Assembly (NCBI RefSeq): GCF_900112265.1
Contig: NZ_FOLO01000025.1
Location: 1 to 64,000 of the forward strand
Direction of reading: 5' to 3'
From: Pseudoalteromonas denitrificans DSM 6059
GTDB lineage: Bacteria; Pseudomonadota; Gammaproteobacteria; Enterobacterales; Alteromonadaceae
Length of the DNA: 64,000 bases
Shown: positions 52,494 to 62,242 of the stretch, one piece after another
Layout: every line of letters starts with the position of its first letter
Position numbering within the stretch: position 1 is the stretch's first letter
The notes under the pieces: model-generated
Database searches by the model: none
Told to the model about the DNA's origin: nothing
The model's input: the letters and a program-made list of their open reading frames with translations, nothing else
Program-made: the position numbers and the translations under genes

Positions 52494-54764
52494 GGCGCTA
52501 AAATATTTCCTTTTAGTCAAATCAGTTTGGGATTTGTCTTTGGTTGCATATTGTCGCTTTTTCTATTCAATACACCAGTCTTTTTTGTTATTTTTTCTAG
52601 TATTTTATTAATAAGTTTGTTTTTTAAACATGTTCGCATCTTTACTTGCAGCTTTGTATTTGCAATTGTCTACCTTGTCGTCTATTACCACCTTTTTTAT
52701 AGTTGGGAACTTCCACAATATCAACGTGGCATCAGTTATCAAATTAAAGGAGAGGTTATAAAAGTTTGGAAACAAAACTCATCAAATAATGATTCTAACT
52801 CCCCTATATATTTTAAATTTAGACTTGATGAACTTAATAATAAAAAAGTAAGTCAAAGTGCTTACATTAATCTAAGTTGGTATCACAGTACTTTTAAAAT
52901 TAACAAGGGAGATAAACTAAGGGCTAACGCAAAATTAAAACCCTATCGAAGTTTACAAAATATTGGCAATAGGAATTCAGAATTATGGTCATTTTATGCA
53001 AAGGTTAAAGCAAAAGGGTATATAGATAATAAATATCCAATTGCGCTTTATAAAACAAAGAACCAGTCATTATATGATAAAACCTACTTATATATCTCTA
53101 CAATTTTTTATGAAACTGAACACTCTTGGTTTTATAAGACATTGTTGTTAGGAGATAAGTCAGATATACCAGATAATATAAGAGCTCAATTTAAATTTGC
53201 TGGGATCAGCCACCTACTTGCTATATCCGGATTACATATAGGGATGATTTTTGGCATTGGATTTTACCTCTTAAAATTGTCAATTTATTTACTTCCTATT
53301 CACATTAAACAAGAAATTAACTTAAATATTTACTCTTCTATATTTGGCTTACTAATAGCTGCGATATACACAGGAATAAGTGGTTGCGCCATTTCTGCCA
53401 TTAGAGCGCTTATCATGTTATGTACATTTATTTTTTTGTATATTAAAGGCAAACAATATCTGAGTATCACAGCATTACAATATGCATTACTAATATCATT
53501 AATTCTTAATCCCTTTCAATTATTAAATCCTGGCATTTATTTCTCTTATACGGCAGTAATTATAATTATTTATGCTTATAAAAAAATAAACTTACCAATC
53601 AGTAACTTTGTTTTTAAGTTTCTTTGGTTGGTATTAATGCAATGCATTTTAACGCTTGGGCTTTTACCTCTTGTTTGGTTTTTTTTTGATGGCATCAGTT
53701 TTATTGGCATAGTGATAAATTTAATTGCAATACCTTTAATGGCAATTTACATATTACCCACAATCTTGCTTATTTTATTTGTTTCCTTATTTTTAGACCC
53801 TACTATATTGTTAGTATTTTTTGATCAAAGTTTAAGTTATATCTTTAACTTCATATCTCAACTTAACGTATCATTTTTTTGGATATTATTGGGTAACTTA
53901 TCTTGGCAATCTCTTATTTTAATTTATTTAAGCTTATTATTTTTAATCACTCAATTAAGGGGTTTTGTTTACTTACCGATCATTATTATATTTTTGAATA
54001 AATTAACAGATATTGAGCCTGTATGGATGATTGATATTTTAGATGTGGGCCATGGCTTAAGTATTTTGATTTCCCAAAACAGACAAAGTTACATTTATGA
54101 CTTAGGGGCAAAGTATTTATCAGGAACGAGTATTGCCAATAAGCATATTAAGCCCTTTATTGAAGGAGAAAACTTAAGAATTATACATACAATGATAAGC
54201 CATAAAGATGCTGACCACGCTGGCGGGTTAGAGGACTGGATCAAACTAGGCTATAAAAATACATTACTAATTGACCTAGATGATAAACTTCAGGTTAAAA
54301 AGTGCACTTTGGGGGAAATGCAATTTGGCTCTTTAAGTGTTAACAATATTTGGCCATACAATGATAGTGGTGTATCAAATAACAATTCATGCGTGGTTAA
54401 AATTTCGGATGATCATTTTTCTGTATTAATACCAGGAGATATTCATAAAGATGTTGAACATAAGTTAATTAAATTAGGAATAAATCTTAAATCAACGATT
54501 TTGATAAGTCCGCATCATGGCAGTAAAACATCATCAAGTTCTGAATTTATAGAGGCCGTCTCACCTGATTGGGTTATTCATTCGAGCGCATTTTATGGTC
54601 GCTGGTTAATGCCTCATCCAGAAGTTATAAGCAGATATGAACATAAGAAAGTACAACAATTAACCACCGGAATATCAGGTCACATTCGAATAAAAGTATT
54701 TAAAGATCAATATACAATCGAAACCGCAAGAAAAAGACACAGTTATTGGTTTTTAGTTAAATAA
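52473..54764 (+). CDS. comEC: DNA uptake channel protein ComEC/Rec2
   Basis: 763 residues. An N-terminal membrane region and OB-like domain are followed by the competence membrane domain (AGISHLLAISGLHIGM near 248) with many helices. The C-terminal metallo-beta-lactamase-like part has DVGHGLSI, HKDADHAGG and SPHHGSKTSSS. It brings single-stranded DNA through the inner membrane. The start is uncertain: TTG 52473 has an AGG box 9 nt upstream but overlaps the divergent DUF2062 start; TTG 52527 is an alternative. Confidence 0.92.
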   Translation: MNNFFCHGAKIFPFSQISLGFVFGCILSLFLFNTPVFFVIFSSILLISLFFKHVRIFTCSFVFAIVYLVVYYHLFYSWELPQYQRGISYQIKGEVIKVWKQNSSNNDSNSPIYFKFRLDELNNKKVSQSAYINLSWYHSTFKINKGDKLRANAKLKPYRSLQNIGNRNSELWSFYAKVKAKGYIDNKYPIALYKTKNQSLYDKTYLYISTIFYETEHSWFYKTLLLGDKSDIPDNIRAQFKFAGISHLLAISGLHIGMIFGIGFYLLKLSIYLLPIHIKQEINLNIYSSIFGLLIAAIYTGISGCAISAIRALIMLCTFIFLYIKGKQYLSITALQYALLISLILNPFQLLNPGIYFSYTAVIIIIYAYKKINLPISNFVFKFLWLVLMQCILTLGLLPLVWFFFDGISFIGIVINLIAIPLMAIYILPTILLILFVSLFLDPTILLVFFDQSLSYIFNFISQLNVSFFWILLGNLSWQSLILIYLSLLFLITQLRGFVYLPIIIIFLNKLTDIEPVWMIDILDVGHGLSILISQNRQSYIYDLGAKYLSGTSIANKHIKPFIEGENLRIIHTMISHKDADHAGGLEDWIKLGYKNTLLIDLDDKLQVKKCTLGEMQFGSLSVNNIWPYNDSGVSNNNSCVVKISDDHFSVLIPGDIHKDVEHKLIKLGINLKSTILISPHHGSKTSSSSEFIEAVSPDWVIHSSAFYGRWLMPHPEVISRYEHKKVQQLTTGISGHIRIKVFKDQYTIETARKRHSYWFLVK

Positions 54765-54860
54765 AAGGAATATTAAGTAATTCAATTTGGGTTTTTGCAA
54801 TTGCAAGGATACAATAACAAACTTGAATTGTTTATCAGTTTATTTAACAGAGAGTATTTA

Positions 54861-56618
54861 ATGGGTTCAACCTCATCTTCGCATTTTAAACGTTTATTAG
54901 CTTACATTAAAAAATTCAAAACAGTCGCGATCTTTTCTGTTGTAGGCATGTTAGGTTATTCAGCTATGGATGCCTTATTTATTCAATTAATGCAGCCATT
55001 TATTGATTTAGGATTGAGCGGTGATAACGATACAATAAAATCAGAAACTTTATTATATGCGCCTATAATTGTTATGGTACTCGTTTTTTTTAGAGGCTTT
55101 TTTAATTTCATTTCAAGCTATTGTTTAAGTTATGTCGGTTCTCAAGTCGTAAAAACATTACGACAAGAACTATTTGAACATATGCTTCATTTACCTGTTA
55201 CTTTTCATGATAAACATTCATCAGGCAGTTTGATTTCTAAAATCACTTTTGATACTGAACAGGTACAGCAAGCGATTACAAAAGGTATGCTAATTTTGGT
55301 ACGCGAAGGTGCATTTGTACTCTTTTTACTTACAGGTATGTTTTATATTAGTTGGCAATTATCTTTGATATTTTTGTTTATTATGCCATTAGTTGCGCTT
55401 ATTGTAAGTATCGTTTCAAAACGTTTTAGAAAAATATCTACTAATATTCAAACAGCTATGGGTGATGTAACACGTTGTTCTGAGCAAATGTTAAAAGGCC
55501 ACAAGGTCATACATAATTTTGCGGGGCAAAAAATAGAAATTGAAAGTTTTGCACAAGTGAATAATAAAAACAGGCAACAAAGAGTCAAAATGGATGCGAC
55601 TAAAGCTTTGAGTGTTTCCATCATTCAACTTTTAGCTGCAAGTTCTATGGCCATTATTTTATACTTAATGGCACAGCCGTCTATGATCAATTCTATTACT
55701 GCAGGCTCCTTTACAGCATTATTAACCTCTATGATGATGATGTTAAGACCTTTGAAACAATTGGCTAATGTTAATAGTGACTTTCAACGCGGTTTGTCTG
55801 CAGCTCAAAGTATCTTTGAAATTTTAGACCTTGCAATTGAAAAAGATACAGGTACAAAAAAAATAGACAAAGCAAAAGGTCTCATTGAAATAAAAAACTT
55901 AACTTTCAATTACCCTACAAAAGAGGCTCCGGTATTAAATCAACTTAATTTAACCATACAGCCAGGGGAAAACATTGCTTTAGTAGGGCGCTCAGGTTCA
56001 GGTAAATCGACAATTTCGAATTTATTACCGCGTTTTTACGATGTTGATTTATCTAATAGTATATTACTCGATAGCATGCCTTTAACTGATTATAAACTCA
56101 AAGATTTAAGAGCGCAGTTTTCAGTTGTTTCTCAACAAGTGGTTTTATTTAACGATACCATTAAAAATAATATTTGTTATGGGCTTCAAGGCGATATGCC
56201 AGAACAAACACTTATTGAAATATGTAAAAAAGCCCATGTTTGGGAGTTTGTAAAAGATTTACCTCAAGGCCTAGATACAATGGCGGGTGAAGATGGTGTT
56301 ACACTTTCAGGAGGGCAAAGACAGCGAATTGCAATTGCCCGCGCTTTGGTAAAAGATGCACCTATATTAATTTTAGATGAAGCGACCTCTGCATTAGATA
56401 CTGAGTCTGAGAAACTAATACAACAAGCCTTAACTGAGTTAATGCAAGATAAAACATCCATTGTAATTGCCCACCGATTGTCAACAATTGAAAGTTCAGA
56501 TCAAATTTATGTAATAGATGCTGGTAAAGTGATTGAAAATGGTACTCATAGTGAATTATTAAGCCAAGATGGTGCATATGCGGCATTGAGTAAGATTCAG
56601 TCTGGTGATAAAAAATGA
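54861..56618 (+). CDS. msbA: Lipid A export ATP-binding/permease MsbA
   Basis: 585 residues from ATG 54861, which has a purine-rich AGAGAG box and gives the usual MsbA length; a TTG 66 bp upstream is less likely. Six membrane helices in residues 20-320, then the ATPase with GRSGSGKST and LSGGQRQRIAIARA. It flips lipid A-core across the inner membrane. The next gene, lpxK, overlaps by 4 bp. Confidence 0.95.
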   Translation: MGSTSSSHFKRLLAYIKKFKTVAIFSVVGMLGYSAMDALFIQLMQPFIDLGLSGDNDTIKSETLLYAPIIVMVLVFFRGFFNFISSYCLSYVGSQVVKTLRQELFEHMLHLPVTFHDKHSSGSLISKITFDTEQVQQAITKGMLILVREGAFVLFLLTGMFYISWQLSLIFLFIMPLVALIVSIVSKRFRKISTNIQTAMGDVTRCSEQMLKGHKVIHNFAGQKIEIESFAQVNNKNRQQRVKMDATKALSVSIIQLLAASSMAIILYLMAQPSMINSITAGSFTALLTSMMMMLRPLKQLANVNSDFQRGLSAAQSIFEILDLAIEKDTGTKKIDKAKGLIEIKNLTFNYPTKEAPVLNQLNLTIQPGENIALVGRSGSGKSTISNLLPRFYDVDLSNSILLDSMPLTDYKLKDLRAQFSVVSQQVVLFNDTIKNNICYGLQGDMPEQTLIEICKKAHVWEFVKDLPQGLDTMAGEDGVTLSGGQRQRIAIARALVKDAPILILDEATSALDTESEKLIQQALTELMQDKTSIVIAHRLSTIESSDQIYVIDAGKVIENGTHSELLSQDGAYAALSKIQSGDKK

Positions 56619-57586
56619 GCCGAATTGAAACAAGCTGGTATCAAAAATATTGGTATTTCAATATATTAACTTGGCTCTTATTACCTTTCTCTGCCTTATT
56701 TTGGTTATTATCAAGTTTTCGCAAGTTATTATTCAAATTAGGTATTAAAAAATCATATAAAGCAGAGGTGCCTATTATAGTCGTTGGCAATATTAGTGTT
56801 GGCGGTAATGGTAAAACACCTATGGTGATTTGGCTGTGTGAGCATTTTAGCAATTTAGAAAAAAAAATTGTTGTGATCAGCCGGGGTTATGGTGGTAAAA
56901 GTAATATATACCCATTAGATGTTAACTCATATTCCAGCCCATACAAGTGTGGTGATGAACCGGTATTAATCGCAAAAAGAACGGGGTTTCCTGTAATTGT
57001 TGGTCCAAGTAGAGTTGATAATATTAAACTCGCTGTCCAAAAATATAACCCAGATATCATTATTTCTGATGATGGTATGCAACATTATAAAATGGCGCGA
57101 GATATTGAACTTTGCATTGTGGATAGCAAACGTCAATTTGGAAATGGTTTGCTAATGCCAGCTGGCCCATTAAGAGAATCGCAAAGGCGTTTGGAATCAA
57201 TTGATTTGGTAATAGAAAATGGGGGGGATGCAAAATACCATTATTTATTAGAGTCGGTTGGACTATTTCATGTACACAACGATAAACCGGCTAAAATAAA
57301 TAAGTTAACTGGTATTGCTGTTTCTGCCATTGGTAACCCAGCGCGATTTGAAAATTCACTTGAACAAGAAAAAATTATAATCACGGATAAAAAACATTTC
57401 AGAGATCATCATAAATTTACACTTGCTGATTTTGATCAAAATGAAGATATTAATGTTTTTATGACAGAAAAAGATGCGGTAAAATGTAAATCATTCGCAA
57501 AGAGTAATTGGTATTATCTAAAAGTTAATGCCAACCTGAATAAGCATACCCAAGAAACTTTAACAACATTGCTTAATAAATTATAA
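56615..57586 (+). CDS. lpxK: Tetraacyldisaccharide 4'-kinase LpxK
   Basis: 323 residues. An N-terminal membrane-associated helix is followed by the P-loop in [16 protein letters not shown] (residues about 56-71) and the DDGMQHYK motif near 155, both LpxK signatures. It adds the 4' phosphate of lipid A. The msbA-lpxK pair is conserved, here coupled by an ATGA overlap. Confidence 0.96.
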   Translation: MSRIETSWYQKYWYFNILTWLLLPFSALFWLLSSFRKLLFKLGIKKSYKAEVPIIVVGNISVGGNGKTPMVIWLCEHFSNLEKKIVVISRGYGGKSNIYPLDVNSYSSPYKCGDEPVLIAKRTGFPVIVGPSRVDNIKLAVQKYNPDIIISDDGMQHYKMARDIELCIVDSKRQFGNGLLMPAGPLRESQRRLESIDLVIENGGDAKYHYLLESVGLFHVHNDKPAKINKLTGIAVSAIGNPARFENSLEQEKIIITDKKHFRDHHKFTLADFDQNEDINVFMTEKDAVKCKSFAKSNWYYLKVNANLNKHTQETLTTLLNKL

Positions 57587-57600
57587 ATAAAGAGATAAAT

Positions 57601-57798
57601 ATGGCTTTTGATAAAAAATTATTAGAGATATTAGCTTGCCCAGTAACCAAAGGGAAATTGATTTATGATAAAGAAAATAGTGAGCTAATAAGTACACAAG
57701 CAAAATTAGCATACCCAATAAATGATGATATTCCGGTTTTATTAGAAACTCAAGCGCGTGAATTAAATCATGAAGAGATTGAAAAATGGCATTCGTAG
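57601..57798 (+). CDS. ycaR: YcaR/Trm112-family small protein
   Basis: 65 residues. [19 protein letters not shown] at the start and [13 protein letters not shown] later are characteristic. Only one Cys of the usual zinc ribbon remains, which is normal for YcaR. It lies between lpxK and kdsB as in E. coli. Function uncertain. It overlaps kdsB by 13 bp. Confidence 0.93.
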   Translation: MAFDKKLLEILACPVTKGKLIYDKENSELISTQAKLAYPINDDIPVLLETQARELNHEEIEKWHS

Positions 57799-58556
57799 TT
57801 GTTATTCCTGCACGATTTGCATCTAGCAGATTACCGGGGAAACCTTTAGCTGATATTTGCGGTAAACCTATGATCCAGCATGTTTATGAAAAAGCGTGTC
57901 AATCTGGAGCCAGCAAAGTTGTCATAGCAACTGATCACCAAGCTGTATTTGATGCAGCAACAAGTTTTGGTGCATGTACTGTCATGACAAAAGAGTCTCA
58001 TGAATCGGGAACTGAACGTCTAGCTGAAGTTGTTGATTTATTGGCATTAACTCCTGAAACTATCGTGGTCAATGTGCAAGGAGATGAGCCATTATTAGCC
58101 CATGAAAATGTAGATCAGGTTGCGGCATTATTATTGAATTCAGATGCACCTATGGCAACTTTAAGTGTTAAAATTGATAGCGTAGACGAAGCTTTTAATC
58201 CTAACGCTGTAAAAGTTGTGAGTGATAATCACAATAATGCGCTTTATTTCTCTCGCGCAACAATTCCTTACGATAGAGAGCGTTTTTTAGTCAACGATAT
58301 TACTGAGGTTAAAAATAGTGAAATCGGTGATTTTTATCAAAGACATGTCGGTATTTATGCATATCGTGCAGGGTTTATTCAAGAATATATTGAACTTGAA
58401 CCTTCTCCACTTGAAAAGATTGAAGCGTTAGAGCAATTACGCGTTTTATTTCATGGTAAACAAATCAAAGTGCAAGTTGCAAAAATAACACCTGAAGCAG
58501 GTGTTGATACACCTGAAGATTTAGCCCGTGTCGTGGCATTTGTTAATAATGGCTGA
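57786..58556 (+). CDS. kdsB: CMP-KDO synthetase KdsB
   Basis: 256 residues. The nucleotidyltransferase start [20 protein letters not shown], the VNVQGDEPL motif near residue 100 and GIYAYR near 195 identify KdsB. It activates KDO with CTP for the inner core of LPS. Part of the msbA-lpxK-ycaR-kdsB operon. Confidence 0.96.
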   Translation: MAFVVVIPARFASSRLPGKPLADICGKPMIQHVYEKACQSGASKVVIATDHQAVFDAATSFGACTVMTKESHESGTERLAEVVDLLALTPETIVVNVQGDEPLLAHENVDQVAALLLNSDAPMATLSVKIDSVDEAFNPNAVKVVSDNHNNALYFSRATIPYDRERFLVNDITEVKNSEIGDFYQRHVGIYAYRAGFIQEYIELEPSPLEKIEALEQLRVLFHGKQIKVQVAKITPEAGVDTPEDLARVVAFVNNG

Positions 58557-59235
58557 AACACTCAAAATTGCTTTTGAACATACTGATTTTATTATTTTTG
58601 AAAAACCTGCAGGTTTAAGTTTTCACAGTGAAGATGGACCAGGTTTTGTTGTTCAGGCTCAAACACAAATGCAACAAATGCTTTATTCTGTTCATCGTCT
58701 TGATAAAGTAACTTCGGGTTTAATTATTTTAGCCAAGAGTAAAGAGGCCGCAGCCAAGTTTACGGAACTTTTTACTCAAAATAGTGAAAATGAAAAACAT
58801 ATCGAAAAATTTTACCTTGCGTTGAGTCGACATAAACCTAAAAAAAAGCAAGGTTGGATCAAAGGCGATATGGTAAAAGCACGTCGTGGTGCCTATAAAC
58901 TATTAACTTCAAAAGTTAACCCTGCGGTCACACGGTTTTATTCTCATTCTGTTAAACCTGGCTTAAGAGCATTTTTGTTAAAACCTTATACAGGTAAAAC
59001 ACATCAATTAAGGGTTGCATTAAAAAGTTTAGGTGCACCTATTTTAGGTGACGTACTATATGCTGATAGTGATAGTAGTGACAGAGTCTATCTTCACGCG
59101 TTTGCCTTAAAGTTTAACTGGCAAGGTGACAATATAGAAGTCGTTAACTGGCCTAAAAATGGTATGCAGTATATGAGCGAAGAATTTAAATTATTATACT
59201 CACAATGGAAAGCACCTTGGCAGTATGATTGGTAA
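58549..59235 (+). CDS. RluA-family pseudouridine synthase
   Basis: 228 residues from the ATG inside the kdsB stop (ATGGCTGA). The catalytic motif HRLDKVTSGLI (Asp in HRLDK) lies near residue 45, and GKTHQLRVALKSLGAPILGD follows near 150. No S4 domain, so it belongs to the short subgroup similar to TIGR01621. The RNA target is unknown. Confidence 0.9.
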   Translation: MAETLKIAFEHTDFIIFEKPAGLSFHSEDGPGFVVQAQTQMQQMLYSVHRLDKVTSGLIILAKSKEAAAKFTELFTQNSENEKHIEKFYLALSRHKPKKKQGWIKGDMVKARRGAYKLLTSKVNPAVTRFYSHSVKPGLRAFLLKPYTGKTHQLRVALKSLGAPILGDVLYADSDSSDRVYLHAFALKFNWQGDNIEVVNWPKNGMQYMSEEFKLLYSQWKAPWQYDW

Positions 59236-59265
59236 GTCAACATTATTTATAAAGAATATTAATAC

Positions 59266-60075
59266 ATGAATGAAAATAATAAGTTACGTTTTGGTGGGAT
59301 CCAAAGATTGTACGGTGAACAGCAAACTGACTGGTTAGCTCAAGGGCATTTTTGTGTCATTGGCATAGGCGGCGTTGGAAGCTGGGTCGCTGAGGCACTT
59401 GCTCGAACAGGTTTAGGAAATATTACCCTGATTGATTTAGATGATTTGTGTGTGACAAATATTAATCGGCAAATTCATGCATTAACAAATACAGTTGGTG
59501 AATCTAAAACACACGCAATGGCCTCAAGACTAAAGTTAATTAACCCTGAAATTAAAGTGACTGAAATTGATGATTTTTTAACAACAGATAATATTTTTGA
59601 ATATATTCAAAAATTTGATTATGTCATTGATTGTATCGATCAAGTTAAAGTGAAAGCCGCGCTGATTTATCATTGTAAACGTAATAAATTACCTATTATT
59701 ACTTTAGGTGGTGCTGGCGGGCAAACGGACCCCAGTGAAATAAAATACGGTGATGTCGCAAAAACGACAAATGATCCTTTATTATCAAAAGTACGTTATT
59801 TATTAAGAAAACAATATAATTTCACATCTAACCCAAAACGAAAGTTTGGCATTGATTGTGTATTTTCTACGGAGCAGCTTGTTTACCCGAGTTCAGATGG
59901 CTCTATTTGTAACTCAAAACAAAATGCTGATGGTTCATTAACCATGGATTGTGCTAATGGCTTTGGTTCTGCCACTATGGTGACAGGCAGCTTTGCATTT
60001 TTTGCAACTTCAAAAGCAATTCGTAAATATTTAGACAAAAAACAAAGAAATATAGATTTAGAATTACAAAATTAA
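59266..60075 (+). CDS. tcdA: tRNA threonylcarbamoyladenosine dehydratase TcdA
   Basis: 269 residues of the E1/ThiF type. FGGIQRLYG at the start, the ATP-binding GIGGVGSWVAEALARTGLG near residue 30, and DLDDLCVTNINRQIHA identify TcdA (CsdL). It cyclises t6A to ct6A in tRNA with the CsdA/CsdE sulphur carriers. A tandem RNA-modification neighbour of the pseudouridine synthase gene. Confidence 0.95.
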   Translation: MNENNKLRFGGIQRLYGEQQTDWLAQGHFCVIGIGGVGSWVAEALARTGLGNITLIDLDDLCVTNINRQIHALTNTVGESKTHAMASRLKLINPEIKVTEIDDFLTTDNIFEYIQKFDYVIDCIDQVKVKAALIYHCKRNKLPIITLGGAGGQTDPSEIKYGDVAKTTNDPLLSKVRYLLRKQYNFTSNPKRKFGIDCVFSTEQLVYPSSDGSICNSKQNADGSLTMDCANGFGSATMVTGSFAFFATSKAIRKYLDKKQRNIDLELQN

Positions 60076-60088
60076 ATAGAGAAACTAT

Positions 60089-60114
60089 AATCTAATAGAC
60101 TATTTTAGATTTTA
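60089..60114 (+). terminator. Terminator-like hairpin after tcdA
   Basis: AATCTAA (60089-60095) pairs with TTAGATT (60105-60111) across a 9-nt loop, with T residues at the end. The stem is AT-rich and weak. Confidence 0.35.
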
Positions 60115-60123
60115 GGGTTGTAT

Positions 60124-61065
60124 TTGATAAAATTTATATTCATAGTTTTTTATATTTTACTGTTATTAACTCAGGGGCTTTCATTTTTTGAACTACCTTG
60201 GTGGTTAGATAACTTATCTAATATAATGTATATATGGATGGCGTTGCTAATAATAAGCACGCCATTTTTGTTTTTAATATTAAATAAACATGCTGGTTTA
60301 AGCACATTACCTGCTGTTATTTTAATTTTAATACAAAGCTACCAATTAATGAGTAAGCCTCACTCCCCCGAAAATGAAACTGGGTTTTATCAAGTTATTC
60401 AAGCTAACTTGTCATATTATAATGAGAATTTACCTCAAGTATTTTCTGAATTTAATGATATTGACCCTGATTTTGTGTTCTTATTCGAATTCAATGATAA
60501 AAAACGTGATGAATTTGCGTTGTATGCTAATGGCAAACATATGTATGGTTATGAAGAAATTCAAGGTTTTCCTGCCGGTATTGCAGTAGTAAGTAAACTG
60601 CCTATTGTATTTTCACACTTGCATGAATTTAATGGTAAATCAGCAAAAATATTAGAATTGAAGTTATTTGATAAAAATTTGAACCACGTAATTCAAATAT
60701 ATTTATTACATCCTCCTTCTCCTCGAAATGAAAATAATTGGCGTATCAGAAATCAATTATTTGTAGAATTACAAAGTTTAATTAAAAACTCAGCACACAA
60801 GTCCATTTTAATTGCAGGTGATATGAATGTTTCCCCATGGTCATATTATTATCCTAAATTTTCAGGTTTTTCACCTTGTTATCAAGGCCAGTTTAAATTT
60901 AAATCTTGGCAATATAAAAATACATTACCAATGTCTTTGATCACAAGTTTAATTGATCATTGCTTTTATAACAGTGGGTTAAATTTGAAGAAATATGATC
61001 ATATAAATATAGATGGTAGCGATCATCAAGCCCTTGTGTATCAATTACAGCTGATGCTAAAGTAA
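60124..61065 (+). CDS. Membrane-anchored endonuclease/exonuclease/phosphatase-family protein
   Basis: 313 residues. TTG 60124 has TTAGGG about 6 nt upstream; TTG 60118 is an alternative. Three N-terminal hydrophobic segments (to about residue 85) precede an EEP domain: DPDFVFLFEFND, GIAVVSKLPI, IAGDMNVSPW, and the C-terminal LIDHCFYNSG and GSDHQALV with catalytic Asp and His. The active site appears complete and probably faces the periplasm. The substrate, nucleic acid or a phosphoester, is unknown. Confidence 0.85.
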   Translation: MIKFIFIVFYILLLLTQGLSFFELPWWLDNLSNIMYIWMALLIISTPFLFLILNKHAGLSTLPAVILILIQSYQLMSKPHSPENETGFYQVIQANLSYYNENLPQVFSEFNDIDPDFVFLFEFNDKKRDEFALYANGKHMYGYEEIQGFPAGIAVVSKLPIVFSHLHEFNGKSAKILELKLFDKNLNHVIQIYLLHPPSPRNENNWRIRNQLFVELQSLIKNSAHKSILIAGDMNVSPWSYYYPKFSGFSPCYQGQFKFKSWQYKNTLPMSLITSLIDHCFYNSGLNLKKYDHINIDGSDHQALVYQLQLMLK

Positions 61066-61094
61066 GTTATAAATTTTTATAAAGTACAATATTA

Positions 61095-62198
61095 GTGAAA
61101 AATAACTTATCAAAACCAGCCATTATCCGGATCGCTAATGTATTCTCAACAATACTAAATGACTTTAACAAAGAAGAATTTATATTTCAGACTCTGTCTG
61201 GAATAGATGAACTTGAATTAAAGCAAAGAGTTTCACATATAATACACATCTTAAACACTCATTTACCAAATGATTTTTATATGACTTCTCAAATTTTATT
61301 GCAGGTAAAAGAAAATTGGGACTGGGGTGAGCCGGATGACAGTTATAATAGTTTTGCTGCCTGGCCTATTATTGATTACGTTAGTATTTATGGTATTGAG
61401 TATCCAGAAATATCTTTAGAAGTTTTAAAAAACCTTACGTGCTTATTTTCGGCTGAATTTGCAATAAGGCCCTTTATTGTAAAATATCCGGAATATTGCT
61501 TATCGCAATTTAAACTTTGGATTAATGATGAAGATGAGCATGTTCGTCGTCTAGTATCTGAAGGTACTAGACCAAGACTACCTTGGGGACTGCAATTAAA
61601 ACAGTTTATTAAAGATCCAACGCCAAATTTACCCCTGCTAGATCATTTAAAAATGGACAAAAGTTTATATGTTCGTCGCTCTGTGGCAAATCATTTAAAT
61701 GATATTGCAAAAGATAATGCTGATGTTGTCATTAACACCTGTAAAACTTGGTGTAAATCAGTAAGTAAAAACAAAGAGTTACAATGGTTGGTTAAACATG
61801 CAACGCGAACCTTAATAAAAGCTGGTCATAAAGATGCATTTAGCTTATTAGGTTATACACAAGATCCTAAAATTAAAGTTAGTAATATTAACTTGTCACA
61901 TAATAAAGTAGAAATGGGCAAAGAGGTTTCTTTTGAATTTGAGTTAAATTCAGACTCAGACAAACAGCAAAACTTGGTCATTGATTATGCACTTCATTTT
62001 ATAAAAGCCAATGGACAACAAAGTGCGAAGGTTTTTAAGTTAAAAACTTTGTTTTTAGCGAGAAATGAAACATGTTTGTTATCTAAAAAGCATTCATTTA
62101 AAGCGATATCTACTCGTAAATATTATATTGGTGAACATAAAATAGAAATATTTATTAATGGCGTTTCTGTTAAAACAAAATCCTTTGATCTGGTTTAA
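61095..62198 (+). CDS. AlkC-like DNA alkylation repair protein
   Basis: 367 residues from a GTG start. Residues 1-270 are HEAT-like helical repeats with WDWGEPDDSYNSFAAWPI and HVRRLVSEGTRPRLPW, a segment typical of AlkC glycosylases. Residues about 270-367 look like an Ig-like beta domain (EVSFEFELNSDSDKQQNLVI), known from AlkC structures to contact DNA. It would remove 3-methylcytosine or 3-methyladenine type damage. No adaptive-response regulator is nearby. Confidence 0.82.
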   Translation: MKNNLSKPAIIRIANVFSTILNDFNKEEFIFQTLSGIDELELKQRVSHIIHILNTHLPNDFYMTSQILLQVKENWDWGEPDDSYNSFAAWPIIDYVSIYGIEYPEISLEVLKNLTCLFSAEFAIRPFIVKYPEYCLSQFKLWINDEDEHVRRLVSEGTRPRLPWGLQLKQFIKDPTPNLPLLDHLKMDKSLYVRRSVANHLNDIAKDNADVVINTCKTWCKSVSKNKELQWLVKHATRTLIKAGHKDAFSLLGYTQDPKIKVSNINLSHNKVEMGKEVSFEFELNSDSDKQQNLVIDYALHFIKANGQQSAKVFKLKTLFLARNETCLLSKKHSFKAISTRKYYIGEHKIEIFINGVSVKTKSFDLV

Positions 62199-62211
62199 CA
62201 TCTGTTAAACT
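62184..62211 (+). promoter_or_regulatory. Promoter of rhlE
   Basis: An extended -10 TGTTAAACT (62203-62211) followed by GCGC, with a TTTGAT -35-like box at 62184-62189, partly inside the end of the alkC-like gene. The start codon is about 30 bp downstream. Confidence 0.5.
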
Positions 62212-62242
62212 GCGCAGCTAATATGTATTGGTGGAGTAAAAA

